From: Legionella sp. PC997 | GTDB lineage: Bacteria > Pseudomonadota > Gammaproteobacteria > Legionellales > Legionellaceae | NCBI RefSeq assembly: GCF_014109825.1 | Contig: NZ_CP059576.1 | Coordinates: forward strand, 357,001 to 421,000 | Direction of reading: 5' to 3' | DNA: 64,000 nt | Shown: positions 44,713 to 54,686 of the stretch, in pieces | Layout of the letters: the number at the start of each line of letters is the position of its first letter | Numbering within the stretch: position 1 is the stretch's first letter | Notes under the pieces: model-generated | What the model was told of the DNA's origin: nothing | Database searches by the model: none | Seen by the model: the letters and a program-made list of their open reading frames with translations, nothing else | Position numbers and translations under genes: made by a program

Positions 44713-46444
44713 AATATTTTCCCTAATTACAATTAGCATTAATTTATTGATTTTTTTTTCAAATACTTTTGCCAAACCAAATAATATTCTTCCACCAGGA
44801 TATGCAATCGCCAGTGCAAATCCATTGGCAACTAATGCAGGACTTGAGATTTTAGCCAGTGGTGGAAATGCTTTTGATGCAGCTGTTGCCGTTTCTGCGG
44901 TATTAGCCGTCGTTGAACCCTATCATTCTGGTCTTGGGGGAGGGGGCTTTTGGCTTCTACATCAAGAAGATCAGCATAAAAACATCTTTATTGATGGACG
45001 AGAAACTGCACCACTGGCTGCGAAAAAAGACATGTATTTAGCACCGGATGGTAGTGTAATCCCGGGATTATCCTTAAATGGAGGTTTAGCAGCCGCAATT
45101 CCAGGAGAACCAGCTGCATTGATCTATATTGCAAAAAAATATGGGCGATTACCCTTAGCAAAATCATTGGCGCCGGCCATTAGAATAGCACAAGAAGGTT
45201 TTTTGGTTGATAAACAATTAAGTTCGTTTTTAAGCAATGAAGATCGATTAGCACAAATCAAAAAATATCCATCCACTGCTAAGATTTTCTTGAATAAGGG
45301 GCGTCCCTATCGCATTGGAGAACGGTTAATTCAAACCGATTTGGCGAATACCTTAAAACTCATTGCAGAAAAAGGAGAGCAAGGATTTTATGCTGGAGAA
45401 GTCGCAGATCGATTGGTGAGGGGGGTGAATGCTGCGGGAGGTATCTGGACGCTCGAGGATTTGTCTAAATATCGTATTAAGGTCAGAGAGCCTTTGATAG
45501 GAGCCTATCATAATATGCTCATTGTTACTGCCCCCCCACCTTCAGCAGGAGGAGTAGCACTATTGACTATGTTGAATATATTGTCTCACTATTCCCTCGC
45601 ATCATTTTCAAAAGTTCAATGGGTTCATTACCTAGTAGAGTCTATGCGTCTTGCCTATTGGCAACGTGAACGGTTTCTAGGGGATCCTGACTTTGTCACT
45701 ATTCCTGTCGAAAAGTTACTTTCTGCAGAAAACGCCAAGCAGTTGAGTACATTAATTCCACCTAATAAGGCAATACCTAGTTCTATTTTGCAAGGACAAA
45801 CCAAAAATCATCAAGGAGAACAAAAAAGTCTTACACACACAACTCATTTCTCCATTATTGATACTGAAGGCAATCGTGTTGCAGCGACTCTGTCCATAAA
45901 TTTTATTTTTGGTTCCAGTGTTGTCGCTGAGGGCACGGGGGTTTTATTGAATGACGAGATGGATGATTTCTCAAGCAAAGTGGGCCAAGAAAATGTTTTT
46001 GGTATTGTTGGAGCAGATCAAAATGCGATCGCACCTGGAAAAAGGCCCTTATCCAGTATGACGCCCACTTTTCTTGAACTACCCGATCGTGTGGCAATTT
46101 TAGGAACTCCGGGCGGTAGTCGTATTCCTACCATGGTGTTAATCGCATCATTGGTATTTTATGACACGTACGGGGCAATTAGTATGGTATCAGCAATGCG
46201 TTTTCATCATCAGTATTTGCCCGATGTGGTACAGATTGAACCCGATGCTTTGCCTCCATCAATTCAACAAGCTTTAAAAGCTATGGGGTATAATCTGATG
46301 CAGTTAGGCCGAAATTATGGTGATATGCAAGCAATTACTTGGGATAAACAAACCAATATCTTAACTGCGGCATCGGATCCGAGGGCAATAGGATTGGCAG
46401 CATCCATAGTCAATACACCGAGTGGATATGGAGTAAGGTTCTAG
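44690..46444 (+). CDS. ggt: Gamma-glutamyltransferase
   Basis: The product is 584 aa from the ATG at 44690 (AGGA five bases upstream); an ATG at 44684 adds two residues. A signal peptide (residues 1-28) exports it to the periplasm. The proenzyme cleaves itself before the nucleophile Thr in [11 protein letters not shown] near residue 385. Large-subunit motifs include [10 protein letters not shown] and [11 protein letters not shown], and the small subunit keeps [12 protein letters not shown] and [13 protein letters not shown]. It cleaves or transfers the gamma-glutamyl group of glutathione. It overlaps coaD, so expression is coupled. Confidence 0.94.
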   Translation: MERQLVFKIFSLITISINLLIFFSNTFAKPNNILPPGYAIASANPLATNAGLEILASGGNAFDAAVAVSAVLAVVEPYHSGLGGGGFWLLHQEDQHKNIFIDGRETAPLAAKKDMYLAPDGSVIPGLSLNGGLAAAIPGEPAALIYIAKKYGRLPLAKSLAPAIRIAQEGFLVDKQLSSFLSNEDRLAQIKKYPSTAKIFLNKGRPYRIGERLIQTDLANTLKLIAEKGEQGFYAGEVADRLVRGVNAAGGIWTLEDLSKYRIKVREPLIGAYHNMLIVTAPPPSAGGVALLTMLNILSHYSLASFSKVQWVHYLVESMRLAYWQRERFLGDPDFVTIPVEKLLSAENAKQLSTLIPPNKAIPSSILQGQTKNHQGEQKSLTHTTHFSIIDTEGNRVAATLSINFIFGSSVVAEGTGVLLNDEMDDFSSKVGQENVFGIVGADQNAIAPGKRPLSSMTPTFLELPDRVAILGTPGGSRIPTMVLIASLVFYDTYGAISMVSAMRFHHQYLPDVVQIEPDALPPSIQQALKAMGYNLMQLGRNYGDMQAITWDKQTNILTAASDPRAIGLAASIVNTPSGYGVRF

Positions 46445-46456
46445 TTTGTGTGGCAA

Positions 46457-47197
46457 TTAAGGAGACGTATTTTCTCCCACCAGTTCTTTGATGACTTCAA
46501 AAGTCTGATGAATTAGTTTTTCTTTGTTCTCAAGTGTAAATTGTGATGCATCAATTGCCTTGCCTATATGGATTTCTGCTTTTTGTTTTAGATGAAAATT
46601 AAACGTACGTGCGGGTAAAATATTATTAGCACCCCGTATCCCTATAGGAATAATGGTTGCCTTGGACTGAATTGCGGTGATAAATCCTCCCTTTTTAAAT
46701 GAACCGAGTGTTCCATCTTTGGAGCGAGTTCCTTCCGGAGCTATCCACATAACAATTCCACTTTCCATTAATTGCTTAGCAAATGCTAAGTCCTTTATGG
46801 CTTGATATCTATTTTTTCGATCAATAAAGGGAAACTCTGCCGCTTTCATTGCTTGTCCCATTAAAGGAATTTTTGCGAGTTCTTTTTTGGATAGCATGCG
46901 AATGGAGTTATTTGGAAAAGCTTTAAATGCGAGAGGAATATCATAAGCACTGGAATGATTGCACATAATAATGGTCGCCTTTCCTGCTTGGGGATGAGTA
47001 TTAAAAGGGTTAATCACTTTATACTCTACTTGTACTGCATTCAGCAGTTGATCAATCCAATGGTGTAATGCTTTATCCGTCCACTTTCGGTTGAGAGTGC
47101 TAAAAAAATATTTAGAAAGACAGCGTGTGCTGGTTACTGCTGTGTAAAATATGATCTTACAAAGAATCCAAGCAGTTCGGAATTGATTTATTTTCAT
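46457..47197 (-). CDS. plsC: 1-acyl-sn-glycerol-3-phosphate acyltransferase (PlsC family)
   Basis: The product is 246 aa. It has the catalytic NHSSAYD motif (NHx4D) near residue 79, FPFIDRKNR near 115, and the acceptor motif PEGTRSKDGTLG near 154. It places a second acyl chain on lysophosphatidate or a related glycerolipid. There is a hydrophobic N-terminal stretch but no clear signal. Legionella encodes several PlsC-like proteins, so it may not be the main enzyme. Confidence 0.88.
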   Translation of the reverse strand: MKINQFRTAWILCKIIFYTAVTSTRCLSKYFFSTLNRKWTDKALHHWIDQLLNAVQVEYKVINPFNTHPQAGKATIIMCNHSSAYDIPLAFKAFPNNSIRMLSKKELAKIPLMGQAMKAAEFPFIDRKNRYQAIKDLAFAKQLMESGIVMWIAPEGTRSKDGTLGSFKKGGFITAIQSKATIIPIGIRGANNILPARTFNFHLKQKAEIHIGKAIDASQFTLENKEKLIHQTFEVIKELVGENTSP

Positions 47198-47308
47198 TAG
47201 CGTTAGGGTTAAGTAAATTCGCGGTAATATAGCGCAAGTTGGTACAATTGCCCAGAGAGTTTTTGGTAAGAATATAATCTCGGCATGTATCCCTGGTCGC
47301 GATCTAAT

Positions 47309-49339
47309 TTAGAAAAATCCTATTGCCCTTCCTAAAGAGTTGAAAAAGGATTCGTTTGGGGGAACCATATGTATGTCAAAACCAGAGGACATGATTTTGT
47401 CCTCACCCCAACGTTCGAGCATGTAATTACGGTAATGCACTTCATGTAAATGACCAATAGCTCCTATTTTTTCTCTTGCTTCATGCTTTCGTTCGTCTTC
47501 AATGATCTCAAGGTAACGGAGGTTATAATAGAGATTTTCAGGCATAAATTCCTTCGCTTTCTTAAAGTAAGGAATCGCCTCTTGTTTCTTTTCCTCGAAA
47601 TAAACAAGGACATCAGCCAATAAATAATACATTTTTGCCAGAGTTTGGCGCATCTCTTTTGATTTGGACTCATTAAAAGCAATGAAAGCTCGAAGCTCCT
47701 TTTTCAATTCTTCTACTTCGTCGATGTGTTCTTTAAGGAATAGGGTTCGAGTGCTTAAATGATCGTTATAATCAATGGGAACTGCAAGTCGTGCAATCAA
47801 ACAATCAATCTTACGCAGTAATAATTTATTATAAAGTTGAGTTAACGCACTATTGCTATTAAGGAATAAGTATTCATTAAGTTGATATTGTGCTTTATTC
47901 AATTGAGCTCGATCGGCGTCTTTAGCCGAGTGTATGAGTTCATCAATTATCAAAATAGTCGATGCATAAGTCATGCTTGCCTCCATGAGAAGAAAATCAT
48001 GAGGTTTGATACGTACTATCTTTGACGCGAGGATGATTTGCTCTGCAGCAATTTGTGCTGCTTCAGTTTTTTGACTGAGCAAGAGTTCTTTTACTCGAGA
48101 TTCATTGGCATTAAATTGAGTGCAATAATGTTCTCGTAAGCGCTCAAGCCCGTGTTTATTAAATTTGAAATTAGGATGACTTGTATACAAAGTATCTGCG
48201 TCTTGAAACCGTTTGTTTTCAATGGCAGAGTCAAATTGATGTAAAATCCATTCTTCTTTTATTGTGATATCCTGCATTGAATCCTCTTGATCAAGAATCT
48301 GGGGTTCAAGTCGGACGGCTTGGGCTAAACACTCGAGAGTTTGATTACCAATAAGTAGTTTGGTTATCCCCCATTTACTTTTTTCCCTTTTAGCATCGTT
48401 TATATAAGATTTAGCGACTTGGATGCGTAATTGGGGATAGGGTATCAAATAAACTGCTTGTTCTTCGTTGTCAAAATTAGCTTTGATGTAATCAACAGCT
48501 TGTTCCTGATCGCTCATATTGAGTGATAAAAATAATGCAGCGATAAGCTCAACTGCAAGTTTTAAGGCTTGGGGATCAAATTGCTCCTGAGTTAAATAAT
48601 AATCGATAAAAGGTTTTTTAAACTTATGTTTGACTTCGGGAGACCATGCTAATGCTTCGTGGTATTGTTGTTGGGCAGCCAAATGTTGGGCATAGGCTTC
48701 AGCAAAGAGACTGGATTGAAAACAATTTGCTTTGTTGACGGATTGTCCGTAGTAATGAATTTGGCTGATTGCATCTTTTATTATTTGGTAGTCTTGAGGA
48801 TCGATGGAGGGAACTAAATAAGCCAAATATTCTTGTATTAAGGTTTGTCCAAAAGGGTACCCTACACGAATGGATGCATTGAATTCTGGAAAACTATGGG
48901 AGTGAGTGAGAAAATGACTCATTAATATTCGTTGCAGTTCTTTAGAGGTGTGATTGGTTCTGGGTGAGTGGGTTAATTTTATGAAACGTTTAGAGATTGG
49001 GAATCCATCGCTGCTTTTATTCAACTCCTTAGCTTTAAAACCTTTTATATAGCCAGTATAGGCGATTTTGGCTAAAGTCATTTCTATTCGATTAGGATGG
49101 CAATGATTTTCAAAGCCTAACCAACCTTTAAATGATTCAAAAATTGTACGAAACCAACTAACACGAAAAATATCGATTCCATCGGTGTATAATCTTTGCC
49201 GCGGATACAATGTAACTTCTCGCCAAAACGTCTGGTATTCATCTTCATCGAAATCGTAGATAACGAAGTCAGGAAGGTGAATTCTCCCGTTTTCTTGGTA
49301 TTTTCGGACGATATGTCTTGCTAATTTTAAACGCAACAT
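47309..49339 (-). CDS. Large helical-repeat (TPR-like) protein of unknown function
   Basis: The product is 676 aa with no signal peptide or membrane segment. The first 150 residues have no recognisable domain (LPDFVIYDFDEDEYQTFWRE). The rest is nearly all alpha-helical with alternating Ala/Leu and charged residues. At least one clear TPR-like unit (YYLLADVLVYFEEKKQEAIPYFKKAKEFMPEN in two helices, about residues 580-612) is present. The C-terminus is hydrophobic (NSLGRAIGFF). I do not recognise a function. Large solenoid proteins without partners are common among Dot/Icm substrates, but an export signal is not evident. Single-gene unit between plsC and mutM. Confidence 0.7.
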   Translation of the reverse strand: MLRLKLARHIVRKYQENGRIHLPDFVIYDFDEDEYQTFWREVTLYPRQRLYTDGIDIFRVSWFRTIFESFKGWLGFENHCHPNRIEMTLAKIAYTGYIKGFKAKELNKSSDGFPISKRFIKLTHSPRTNHTSKELQRILMSHFLTHSHSFPEFNASIRVGYPFGQTLIQEYLAYLVPSIDPQDYQIIKDAISQIHYYGQSVNKANCFQSSLFAEAYAQHLAAQQQYHEALAWSPEVKHKFKKPFIDYYLTQEQFDPQALKLAVELIAALFLSLNMSDQEQAVDYIKANFDNEEQAVYLIPYPQLRIQVAKSYINDAKREKSKWGITKLLIGNQTLECLAQAVRLEPQILDQEDSMQDITIKEEWILHQFDSAIENKRFQDADTLYTSHPNFKFNKHGLERLREHYCTQFNANESRVKELLLSQKTEAAQIAAEQIILASKIVRIKPHDFLLMEASMTYASTILIIDELIHSAKDADRAQLNKAQYQLNEYLFLNSNSALTQLYNKLLLRKIDCLIARLAVPIDYNDHLSTRTLFLKEHIDEVEELKKELRAFIAFNESKSKEMRQTLAKMYYLLADVLVYFEEKKQEAIPYFKKAKEFMPENLYYNLRYLEIIEDERKHEAREKIGAIGHLHEVHYRNYMLERWGEDKIMSSGFDIHMVPPNESFFNSLGRAIGFF

Positions 49340-49472
49340 ACAAAACCTTAATAAAATTAAGCAATTGTATGTTAATTTAAAATCAAGTATTGAGCAATTG
49401 AGTTATAAGATGAGCAGGGTAAAGACGTATTTTAGATGCATTGTTGTCTTTGTTGCTGCGTAACTGCTGAAA

Positions 49473-50288
49473 TTAATTTTGGCAATTGGGGCAAAAAAAA
49501 GAATTACGGCCAGCAATCAAGAGGGACTTGATAGGGTGTTGACAAAGCAAGCAAGGTTGATTTTTTCGACCATACACTTTGAGGGACATACTGAAGTAAC
49601 CTGGTTTGCCATCAAAAGCATAAAAGTCACGCAGCGTAGTTCCACCGCATAATATTGCCTGTTTGAGTACTTCTTTAATCTGTTTTGTAAGTACCTGACA
49701 TCTTAATTCAGAGAGCATTTTCGCTGGAGTAGCTGGATGAATATTAGCTAAAAATAGACTTTCAGTAGCATAAATATTTCCGACACCTACTACAATTTCA
49801 TTATCCATAATCAATGATTTGATGGGTTTATTTTTATTTTTTGCCCTTTGAACTAAGTAATGCCCATTAAATTCATTAGAAAGAGGTTCAGGGCCTAAAT
49901 GAGCAAATAGTGGATGTTGGTACGGATTTTCATCAATATAAAGAAACAAACCAAAACGCCTAGGATCACAGAAGCGAAGCATACAGCCATTGGTCAACGT
50001 TAACAGGATGTGATCGTGTTTTTCTGGTTCACTCTTAGCCTCGACTATGCGTAAATGTCCTGACATTCCGAGATGGATTAATAGATATCCTTTTGAGAGC
50101 TGGATCAGAATGTATTTTGCCCTACGAAAAACTGCGACTATTTTTTTGCCAGCACACAATTGATCCAAATTAGGAGGAACAGGGATGCGAAGTTTAGAAT
50201 TACGCACCGTAACCTCTTGGATTGTTTGTCCTTCGAGATGGGATTTTATTCCTTCTTTTGTAGTTTCAACCTCAGGTAACTCAGGCAT
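49473..50288 (-). CDS. mutM: Formamidopyrimidine-DNA glycosylase MutM (Fpg)
   Basis: MutM removes 8-oxoguanine and ring-opened purines and nicks the abasic site. The 271-aa product begins (M)PELPEVETTKEG with catalytic Pro and Glu. It has the conserved Lys in the LRIPVP region near 57, the helix-two-turn-helix (VGVGNIYATESLF near 168) and the C-terminal zinc finger with ligands in CLLCQHP and CPNC, with the Arg loop AGRNSFFC. The start overlaps the stop of the upstream small membrane-protein gene by one base. Confidence 0.96.
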   Translation of the reverse strand: MPELPEVETTKEGIKSHLEGQTIQEVTVRNSKLRIPVPPNLDQLCAGKKIVAVFRRAKYILIQLSKGYLLIHLGMSGHLRIVEAKSEPEKHDHILLTLTNGCMLRFCDPRRFGLFLYIDENPYQHPLFAHLGPEPLSNEFNGHYLVQRAKNKNKPIKSLIMDNEIVVGVGNIYATESLFLANIHPATPAKMLSELRCQVLTKQIKEVLKQAILCGGTTLRDFYAFDGKPGYFSMSLKVYGRKNQPCLLCQHPIKSLLIAGRNSFFCPNCQN

Positions 50289-50539
50289 TATTTTTGATCG
50301 TCATGGTCAATGACTCGGCCCTGATTTTTTGTAGTTATTTCTGTTTTAGCCGGGTTGTTTGGAAATAGATACTGTTTTATGGTTGCGATTATCCAGAGAA
50401 TGCCCCCAATAAGAAGACCCCAAATCAAAACATAGGAAAACATAAACAGCAGTCCAAAGAATAGTGCAATAGCAACCCCTGCAATTAAGAAGGGCACTAT
50501 ATTCTCAAAAATTTTTCCTAAGGAAAATTTATCATTCAT
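50288..50539 (-). CDS. Small membrane protein upstream of mutM
   Basis: The product is 83 aa with two close hydrophobic stretches (about 14-38 and 40-58), rich in Leu, Ile and Gly, and a polar tail ending in KNQGRVIDHDDQK. No family is recognised. It shares one base with mutM, so the two are probably co-transcribed and coupled. AGGAATT precedes the ATG. Confidence 0.7.
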   Translation of the reverse strand: MNDKFSLGKIFENIVPFLIAGVAIALFFGLLFMFSYVLIWGLLIGGILWIIATIKQYLFPNNPAKTEITTKNQGRVIDHDDQK

Positions 50540-50728
50540 AACATAATTCCTATATTATTATCTATTAATTATCGGCTACATAATGAAATGTTGCAACGTA
50601 AAGAGTAAAATTGTGTTATCCTTAATATGATATAAGGATTTTCTGGAATTCTTATTTGGGTACCCAAACTAAAGGATGAGTTTTTTCTTAATTTGCATTT
50701 TGCATTTTGCATTTAAAGTGGAGCTATT

Positions 50729-51910
50729 ATGGTTTTTGGTTATTTAAACCTGTCTTTTTGGGGATATGTGATTGCAACGTTGGTTATGACGCAAATTACT
50801 ATCGCAGCAGTAACGCTATATCTTCATCGAAATCAAACGCATCGGGCGATGACATTGCATCCTATTGTCAGTCATTTTTTCCGTTTATGGTTGTGGTTAA
50901 CAACTGGAATGGTTACCGCAGATTGGGTTGCTATTCATCGTAAACATCACGCCTCATCAGATGTTGAGGGAGATCCTCATAGCCCTGTAGTTTTTGGCAT
51001 TAAAAAAGTATTTTGGCAAGGAGCTGAACTTTATAAAACAGCTCGTAAAGATAAAGAAATGGTAGCTAAGTACTCTCATGGTACTCCCACAGATTGGCTT
51101 GAGCGAAAAGTTTATTCTCCTCATTCTGCCAAGGGAATTTTGCTCATGTTACTCATCGATCTCTTCTTATTTGGTGTGCCTGGCATTACGGTCTGGGCAA
51201 TTCAAATGATGTGGATACCTGTTCACGCCGCTGGGGTCATTAATGGAATTGGTCACCATTGGGGATATAGAAATTTTGAATGTCCAGATGCTGCAAGAAA
51301 TATTTTCCCCTGGGGTTTTTGGATAGGTGGAGAAGAATTACATAATAACCATCATACTTTTGCTTCTTCTGCAAAGTTCTCGGTTAAATGGTGGGAATTT
51401 GATATTGGCTGGATGTACATTCGTATTCTTTCCTTTTTAGGCCTTGCCAAAGTTAAAAAATTACCACCAAAACTGGCTATGGAAAAAGGTAAGCTGCAAG
51501 TCGATTTAGATACGGTTAAAGCCGTGATCTCGAATCGTTTTCAAGTGATGTCTAATTATTATAAAATTGTGATTAGACCCATACTGAAACAAGAAAAATA
51601 TAACAACCTAGAGAGCAAAGAAGAAAAGAAACTTTTTGCGCGTGCTGGAAGTCTATTACGACGTGAAAATTGTCTTTTAAGTAATAAAGCAAAAATCCGT
51701 TTGTCTCATTTGTTAGAAGCTCGTGAACAATTGCGTATTGTTTATGCTTACAAGCAATCATTGCAAGGTATTTGGTTGAAGACGGCCTCTACCCAAAAAG
51801 AACTTATTGAGGCACTACAGCAATGGTGTCGTCAAGCTGAAGAATCAGGTCTTGATGTATTGAGACAATTTGCGCAACAGATCAAAGGATATGTTCCTGT
51901 ATATAGATAA
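50729..51910 (+). CDS. Acyl-CoA/acyl-lipid delta-9-type fatty acid desaturase
   Basis: The product is 393 aa. The three histidine boxes of membrane di-iron desaturases are present: HRNQTH near residue 33, HRKHH near 70 and HNNHH near 205, between pairs of membrane helices. It introduces a double bond into saturated acyl chains and so sets membrane fluidity. The C-terminal 120 residues are charged and helical, longer than in minimal desaturases. The codon ATG at 50729 follows GTGGAGC. A 13-bp hairpin follows the gene. Confidence 0.92.
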   Translation: MVFGYLNLSFWGYVIATLVMTQITIAAVTLYLHRNQTHRAMTLHPIVSHFFRLWLWLTTGMVTADWVAIHRKHHASSDVEGDPHSPVVFGIKKVFWQGAELYKTARKDKEMVAKYSHGTPTDWLERKVYSPHSAKGILLMLLIDLFLFGVPGITVWAIQMMWIPVHAAGVINGIGHHWGYRNFECPDAARNIFPWGFWIGGEELHNNHHTFASSAKFSVKWWEFDIGWMYIRILSFLGLAKVKKLPPKLAMEKGKLQVDLDTVKAVISNRFQVMSNYYKIVIRPILKQEKYNNLESKEEKKLFARAGSLLRRENCLLSNKAKIRLSHLLEAREQLRIVYAYKQSLQGIWLKTASTQKELIEALQQWCRQAEESGLDVLRQFAQQIKGYVPVYR

Positions 51911-51926
51911 TTTTTATATATTTCTC

Positions 51927-51958
51927 CCCTGTCTTTTCATGAAAGTGAAAGGACAGGG
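51927..51958. terminator. Hairpin downstream of the desaturase gene
   Basis: CCCTGTCTTTTCA (51927-51939) pairs with TGAAAGGACAGGG (51946-51958), one G-T pair, loop TGAAAG. It begins 16 bp after the stop. No U-tract follows. Confidence 0.6.
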
Positions 51959-52038
51959 TGAGAAATGGTAATTCTATTTGTTTTTTCATTTTGATTGTCT
52001 ATAGTAGTATTTTAATCTCGTAATAACAGGGAGTGGTT

Positions 52039-52779
52039 ATGATGAAAGGTGTAGCATTAGTTACTGGTGGTACGGGTGGTATAGGGACAGCCATTTGTCA
52101 ACGTTTAGCTGCCGATTTTCAGGTTGTTGCGTGTTATTTCAAACATGGAAAGCATGAAGAAGCGAAACAATGGCAAGAGGAACAAAAAAAGCTCGGTTAT
52201 GATATAGATATCGTTTACGGTGATATCGCACAATTTGCAGATTGTGAAAAAATATTGGCTTTAGTCATGGAGCGTTATGGCCGAGTTGACGTTCTAGTTA
52301 ATAATGCCGGGGTTACTCAAGATTGTAGTTTACGAAAAATGACTCCCGAGCAATGGCAATGTGTGATTGATGCCAATCTAACCAGCGTATTTAATATGAC
52401 TCGCAATACAATCCCTGTAATGCTCGATAAAGGTTATGGTCGGATTATTAGCATTTCTTCAATTAATGGACGAAAAGGTCAATTTGGCCAATGTAATTAT
52501 GCTTCGACCAAGTCTGCGCTCTATGGGTTTACTAAAAGTCTTGCCTTGGAAGTAGCGAATAAAGGCATCACTGTGAATACGGTTTCTCCTGGTTATATCG
52601 AAACTCCTATGCTTGCTTCTGTGAAAGAAGAAGTACTTAAATCAATTATCTCAAATATTCCTGTTGGCCGTTTAGGGTATCCAAAAGAGATCGCTGATGC
52701 GGTGGCTTTTTTAGCATCTTCGGAAAGTGGATTTATTACTGGTGCGAACTTAGATATTAATGGCGGACAGTATATGTAA
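52039..52779 (+). CDS. phaB: Acetoacetyl-CoA reductase PhaB (first copy)
   Basis: The product is 246 aa from the ATG at 52039 (GGGAG five bases upstream). It is a classical short-chain dehydrogenase: cofactor motif TGGTGGIG, NNAG near residue 87, catalytic Ser in ISSINGRKG and YxxxK in YASTK near 153-157, and the C-terminal GANLDINGGQYM. NGRKGQFGQ and GGQYM are PhaB-like. It reduces acetoacetyl-CoA to 3-hydroxybutyryl-CoA for PHB. A paralogue follows 83 bp later, with phaR and phasin after it. Confidence 0.92.
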   Translation: MMKGVALVTGGTGGIGTAICQRLAADFQVVACYFKHGKHEEAKQWQEEQKKLGYDIDIVYGDIAQFADCEKILALVMERYGRVDVLVNNAGVTQDCSLRKMTPEQWQCVIDANLTSVFNMTRNTIPVMLDKGYGRIISISSINGRKGQFGQCNYASTKSALYGFTKSLALEVANKGITVNTVSPGYIETPMLASVKEEVLKSIISNIPVGRLGYPKEIADAVAFLASSESGFITGANLDINGGQYM

Positions 52780-52785
52780 AGTTTA

Positions 52786-52808
52786 GCCCAGGAGGGTGAC
52801 TCTTGGGC
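52786..52808 (+). terminator. Hairpin between the two phaB genes
   Basis: GCCCAGGAG (52786-52794) pairs with CTCTTGGGC (52800-52808), one G-T pair. A run TTTTTT comes 10 bases later. It could be a partial terminator or an mRNA-processing hairpin. Confidence 0.45.
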
Positions 52809-52862
52809 AGTAAAGTCATTTTTTCATTAATTCTCACAACTTTCTAACTCATAGAGAACCAT

Positions 52863-53609
52863 ATGCAACATAATAATATTGTATTGATTACTGGTGGTAC
52901 TGGCGATATCGGCACTGCAATCGCGAAAGAATTGAACTCCTCTTACAAACATATTTTTGCTCTTGATTTAATTTCTGAGGATGAAGGAAAAGCATGGAAA
53001 AAAGAACGAGTAGATGAAGGTCATAAGAATATCTATTTTCGTCATATGGACGTAACCGATTATGAGCAATGCGGAAAGGTTATTTCTTCCATTATTGAAG
53101 AGTACGGTAATATTGATGCGTTAATTAATAATGCAGGAATTACTCGGGATGCTGTATTTACAAAAATGACCAAGCAGCAATGGGATGAAGTATTAACTGT
53201 GAACCTCGATGGTATGTTTAATGTAACTCGCCATGTAGTGGAAAACATGAAAGAGCATGAGTCCGGTCGGATCGTGAATGTTTCTTCGGTGAATGCTCAA
53301 AAAGGACAATTTTCGCAAGTAAACTATGCCGCATCCAAAGCAGGAGTTTATGGTTTTACTAAGAGTTTGGCGCAAGAGCTAATGAGTAAAAACATCACTG
53401 TGAACAGTCTTTCTCCAGGTTATGTAGATACTCGATTAATGAAAGGTATTCGTCCAGATATTTTAGAAGGAATCATTGCGCAAATTCCTGCTAAACGTTT
53501 AGCACAAACTCAAGAAATTGCTTGGGCTGTAGAATTTCTAATTAGTGAAAAGAGTCGATATATTACCGGAGCTAATCTGAGCGTCAACGGTGGTCTCCAC
53601 ATGTATTAA
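52863..53609 (+). CDS. Acetoacetyl-CoA reductase-like SDR (second PhaB copy)
   Basis: The product is 248 aa. Motifs TGGTGDIG, NNAG near residue 88, catalytic Ser in VSSVNAQKG, YAASK near 155 and GANLSVNGGLHMY match the first copy closely, so this is a tandem duplication. VNAQKGQFSQ keeps the PhaB loop. The cofactor loop differs (FALDLIS, against VACYFKHGK in copy one). In copy two an Asp sits after strand 2, which favours NADH; copy one lacks it and has Lys/His, which favours NADPH. That distinction is inference. Confidence 0.88.
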   Translation: MQHNNIVLITGGTGDIGTAIAKELNSSYKHIFALDLISEDEGKAWKKERVDEGHKNIYFRHMDVTDYEQCGKVISSIIEEYGNIDALINNAGITRDAVFTKMTKQQWDEVLTVNLDGMFNVTRHVVENMKEHESGRIVNVSSVNAQKGQFSQVNYAASKAGVYGFTKSLAQELMSKNITVNSLSPGYVDTRLMKGIRPDILEGIIAQIPAKRLAQTQEIAWAVEFLISEKSRYITGANLSVNGGLHMY

Positions 53610-53632
53610 ATGCTATCTTCCTTATAATAAAG

Positions 53633-53656
53633 ACTTCTTCCTGTTTCAGGAGAAGT
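53633..53656. terminator. Hairpin after the second phaB
   Basis: ACTTCTTCCTG (53633-53643) pairs with CAGGAGAAGT (53647-53656) with one bulged T and a 3-base loop. It begins 24 bp after the stop. Confidence 0.45.
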
Positions 53657-53803
53657 AATAGGTTCATCTCTATTCAGTTAAGGAATTATTGTTGTTTGTA
53701 TCCAACGGTCTATCCGCAGGAACCCTCAGGCTGAACCTTAAACTTAAATGGCGATGAAGAATAGGGTGATATTTTTACCCTCACCTAATATAAAGAGAAA
53801 ACT

Positions 53804-54202
53804 ATGACTCGATTAATAAAAAAATACAAAAATCGTCGGCTTTATGATACTGAAACAAGTCAGTATATAACCCTAGAAGAGTTACAGCGCTATGTTGTAG
53901 AGGGAAAGCAATTTAAAGTGGAAGATTCCTTAACCGGAAATGACATCACCAACTCTATTTTATTACAAATTATTGTTGAGATGGAGGCAGGTTCAACCCA
54001 ATTTTTATCTTCAGAGATATTACGGCAAATCATTGCTCTCGCAAATCATCCAATGCATGCTTCTTTAAAACAGATGATAGAGCAAATGTTCCAAGCGATG
54101 GAAAAACCTTTACAAAATAATCCCTACCGCCAGGCTACTGAAACATGGAATCAACAAATGCAAACCATGATGCAACAATGGCAAAATTTATTTAAAGGTT
54201 AA
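53804..54202 (+). CDS. phaR: PHB synthesis repressor PhaR
   Basis: The product is 132 aa. The N-terminal PHB/PHA accumulation regulator DNA-binding domain is obvious: RLIKKYKNRRLYDTETSQYI, then TLEELQRYV. The following ITNSILLQIIVEME segment is the PHB-binding domain. PhaR binds both DNA and PHB granules and represses phasin and phaR until polymer is present. It is directly upstream of the phasin gene, its expected target. The C-terminus is Gln-rich. Confidence 0.94.
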   Translation: MTRLIKKYKNRRLYDTETSQYITLEELQRYVVEGKQFKVEDSLTGNDITNSILLQIIVEMEAGSTQFLSSEILRQIIALANHPMHASLKQMIEQMFQAMEKPLQNNPYRQATETWNQQMQTMMQQWQNLFKG

Positions 54203-54347
54203 GCGGGAAAGTGTTCTTTAAATAGAAAGGGAAACCCACGTATTCATTTTTATGCTGCATTGCAAAAAATATTTGCCTAACCCATTGACATATGTGGACT
54301 CTATGGACTAATATTAAATTGTGCAATGCAACATAGAGGAGAATATC

Positions 54348-54638
54348 ATGACTCAACAAAATTTTGAAAGATGGACTGAAATGGCAAAAAAACTTCAAGA
54401 GCCTTTTCAAGCCATGGCTGAATTAAATGTAAAAACCTTACAAGGTATGAATTATCTCAAACCTGAAGAGATCGCGGGTATTAAAAAACCTGAAGAACTA
54501 TTGGAAAAGCAAATTAATGTAGCTGTTGAAAATGGCCACAAAGCTTTAGATTATATGCAAAAATCTTTTCAAATTGTTGAAAAGGCTATGTTAGGTTTCG
54601 TACAAGAAGCTAAAAAAGCATCTGAAGCTAAACATTAG
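54348..54638 (+). CDS. Phasin family granule protein
   Basis: The product is 96 aa from the ATG at 54348, with AGAGGAG as ribosome site; a reading from 54321 is not supported. The sequence is amphipathic alpha-helical (FERWTEMAKKLQEP, then ELNVKTLQGMNYLKPEE), as in phasins that coat PHB granules. An adjacent phaR and a strong terminator complete the unit. It is shorter than many phasins (about 110-190 aa). Confidence 0.85.
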   Translation: MTQQNFERWTEMAKKLQEPFQAMAELNVKTLQGMNYLKPEEIAGIKKPEELLEKQINVAVENGHKALDYMQKSFQIVEKAMLGFVQEAKKASEAKH

Positions 54639-54647
54639 TTATATCTT

Positions 54648-54686
54648 TTAAAAGCAGCGCTAACATTCAGTTTGTGCTGCTTTTAA
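54648..54686 (+). terminator. Terminator of the phasin gene
   Basis: TTAAAAGCAGC (54648-54658) pairs perfectly with GCTGCTTTTAA (54676-54686); the T-rich 3' arm acts as the U-tract. It begins 10 bp after the stop. Confidence 0.7.
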
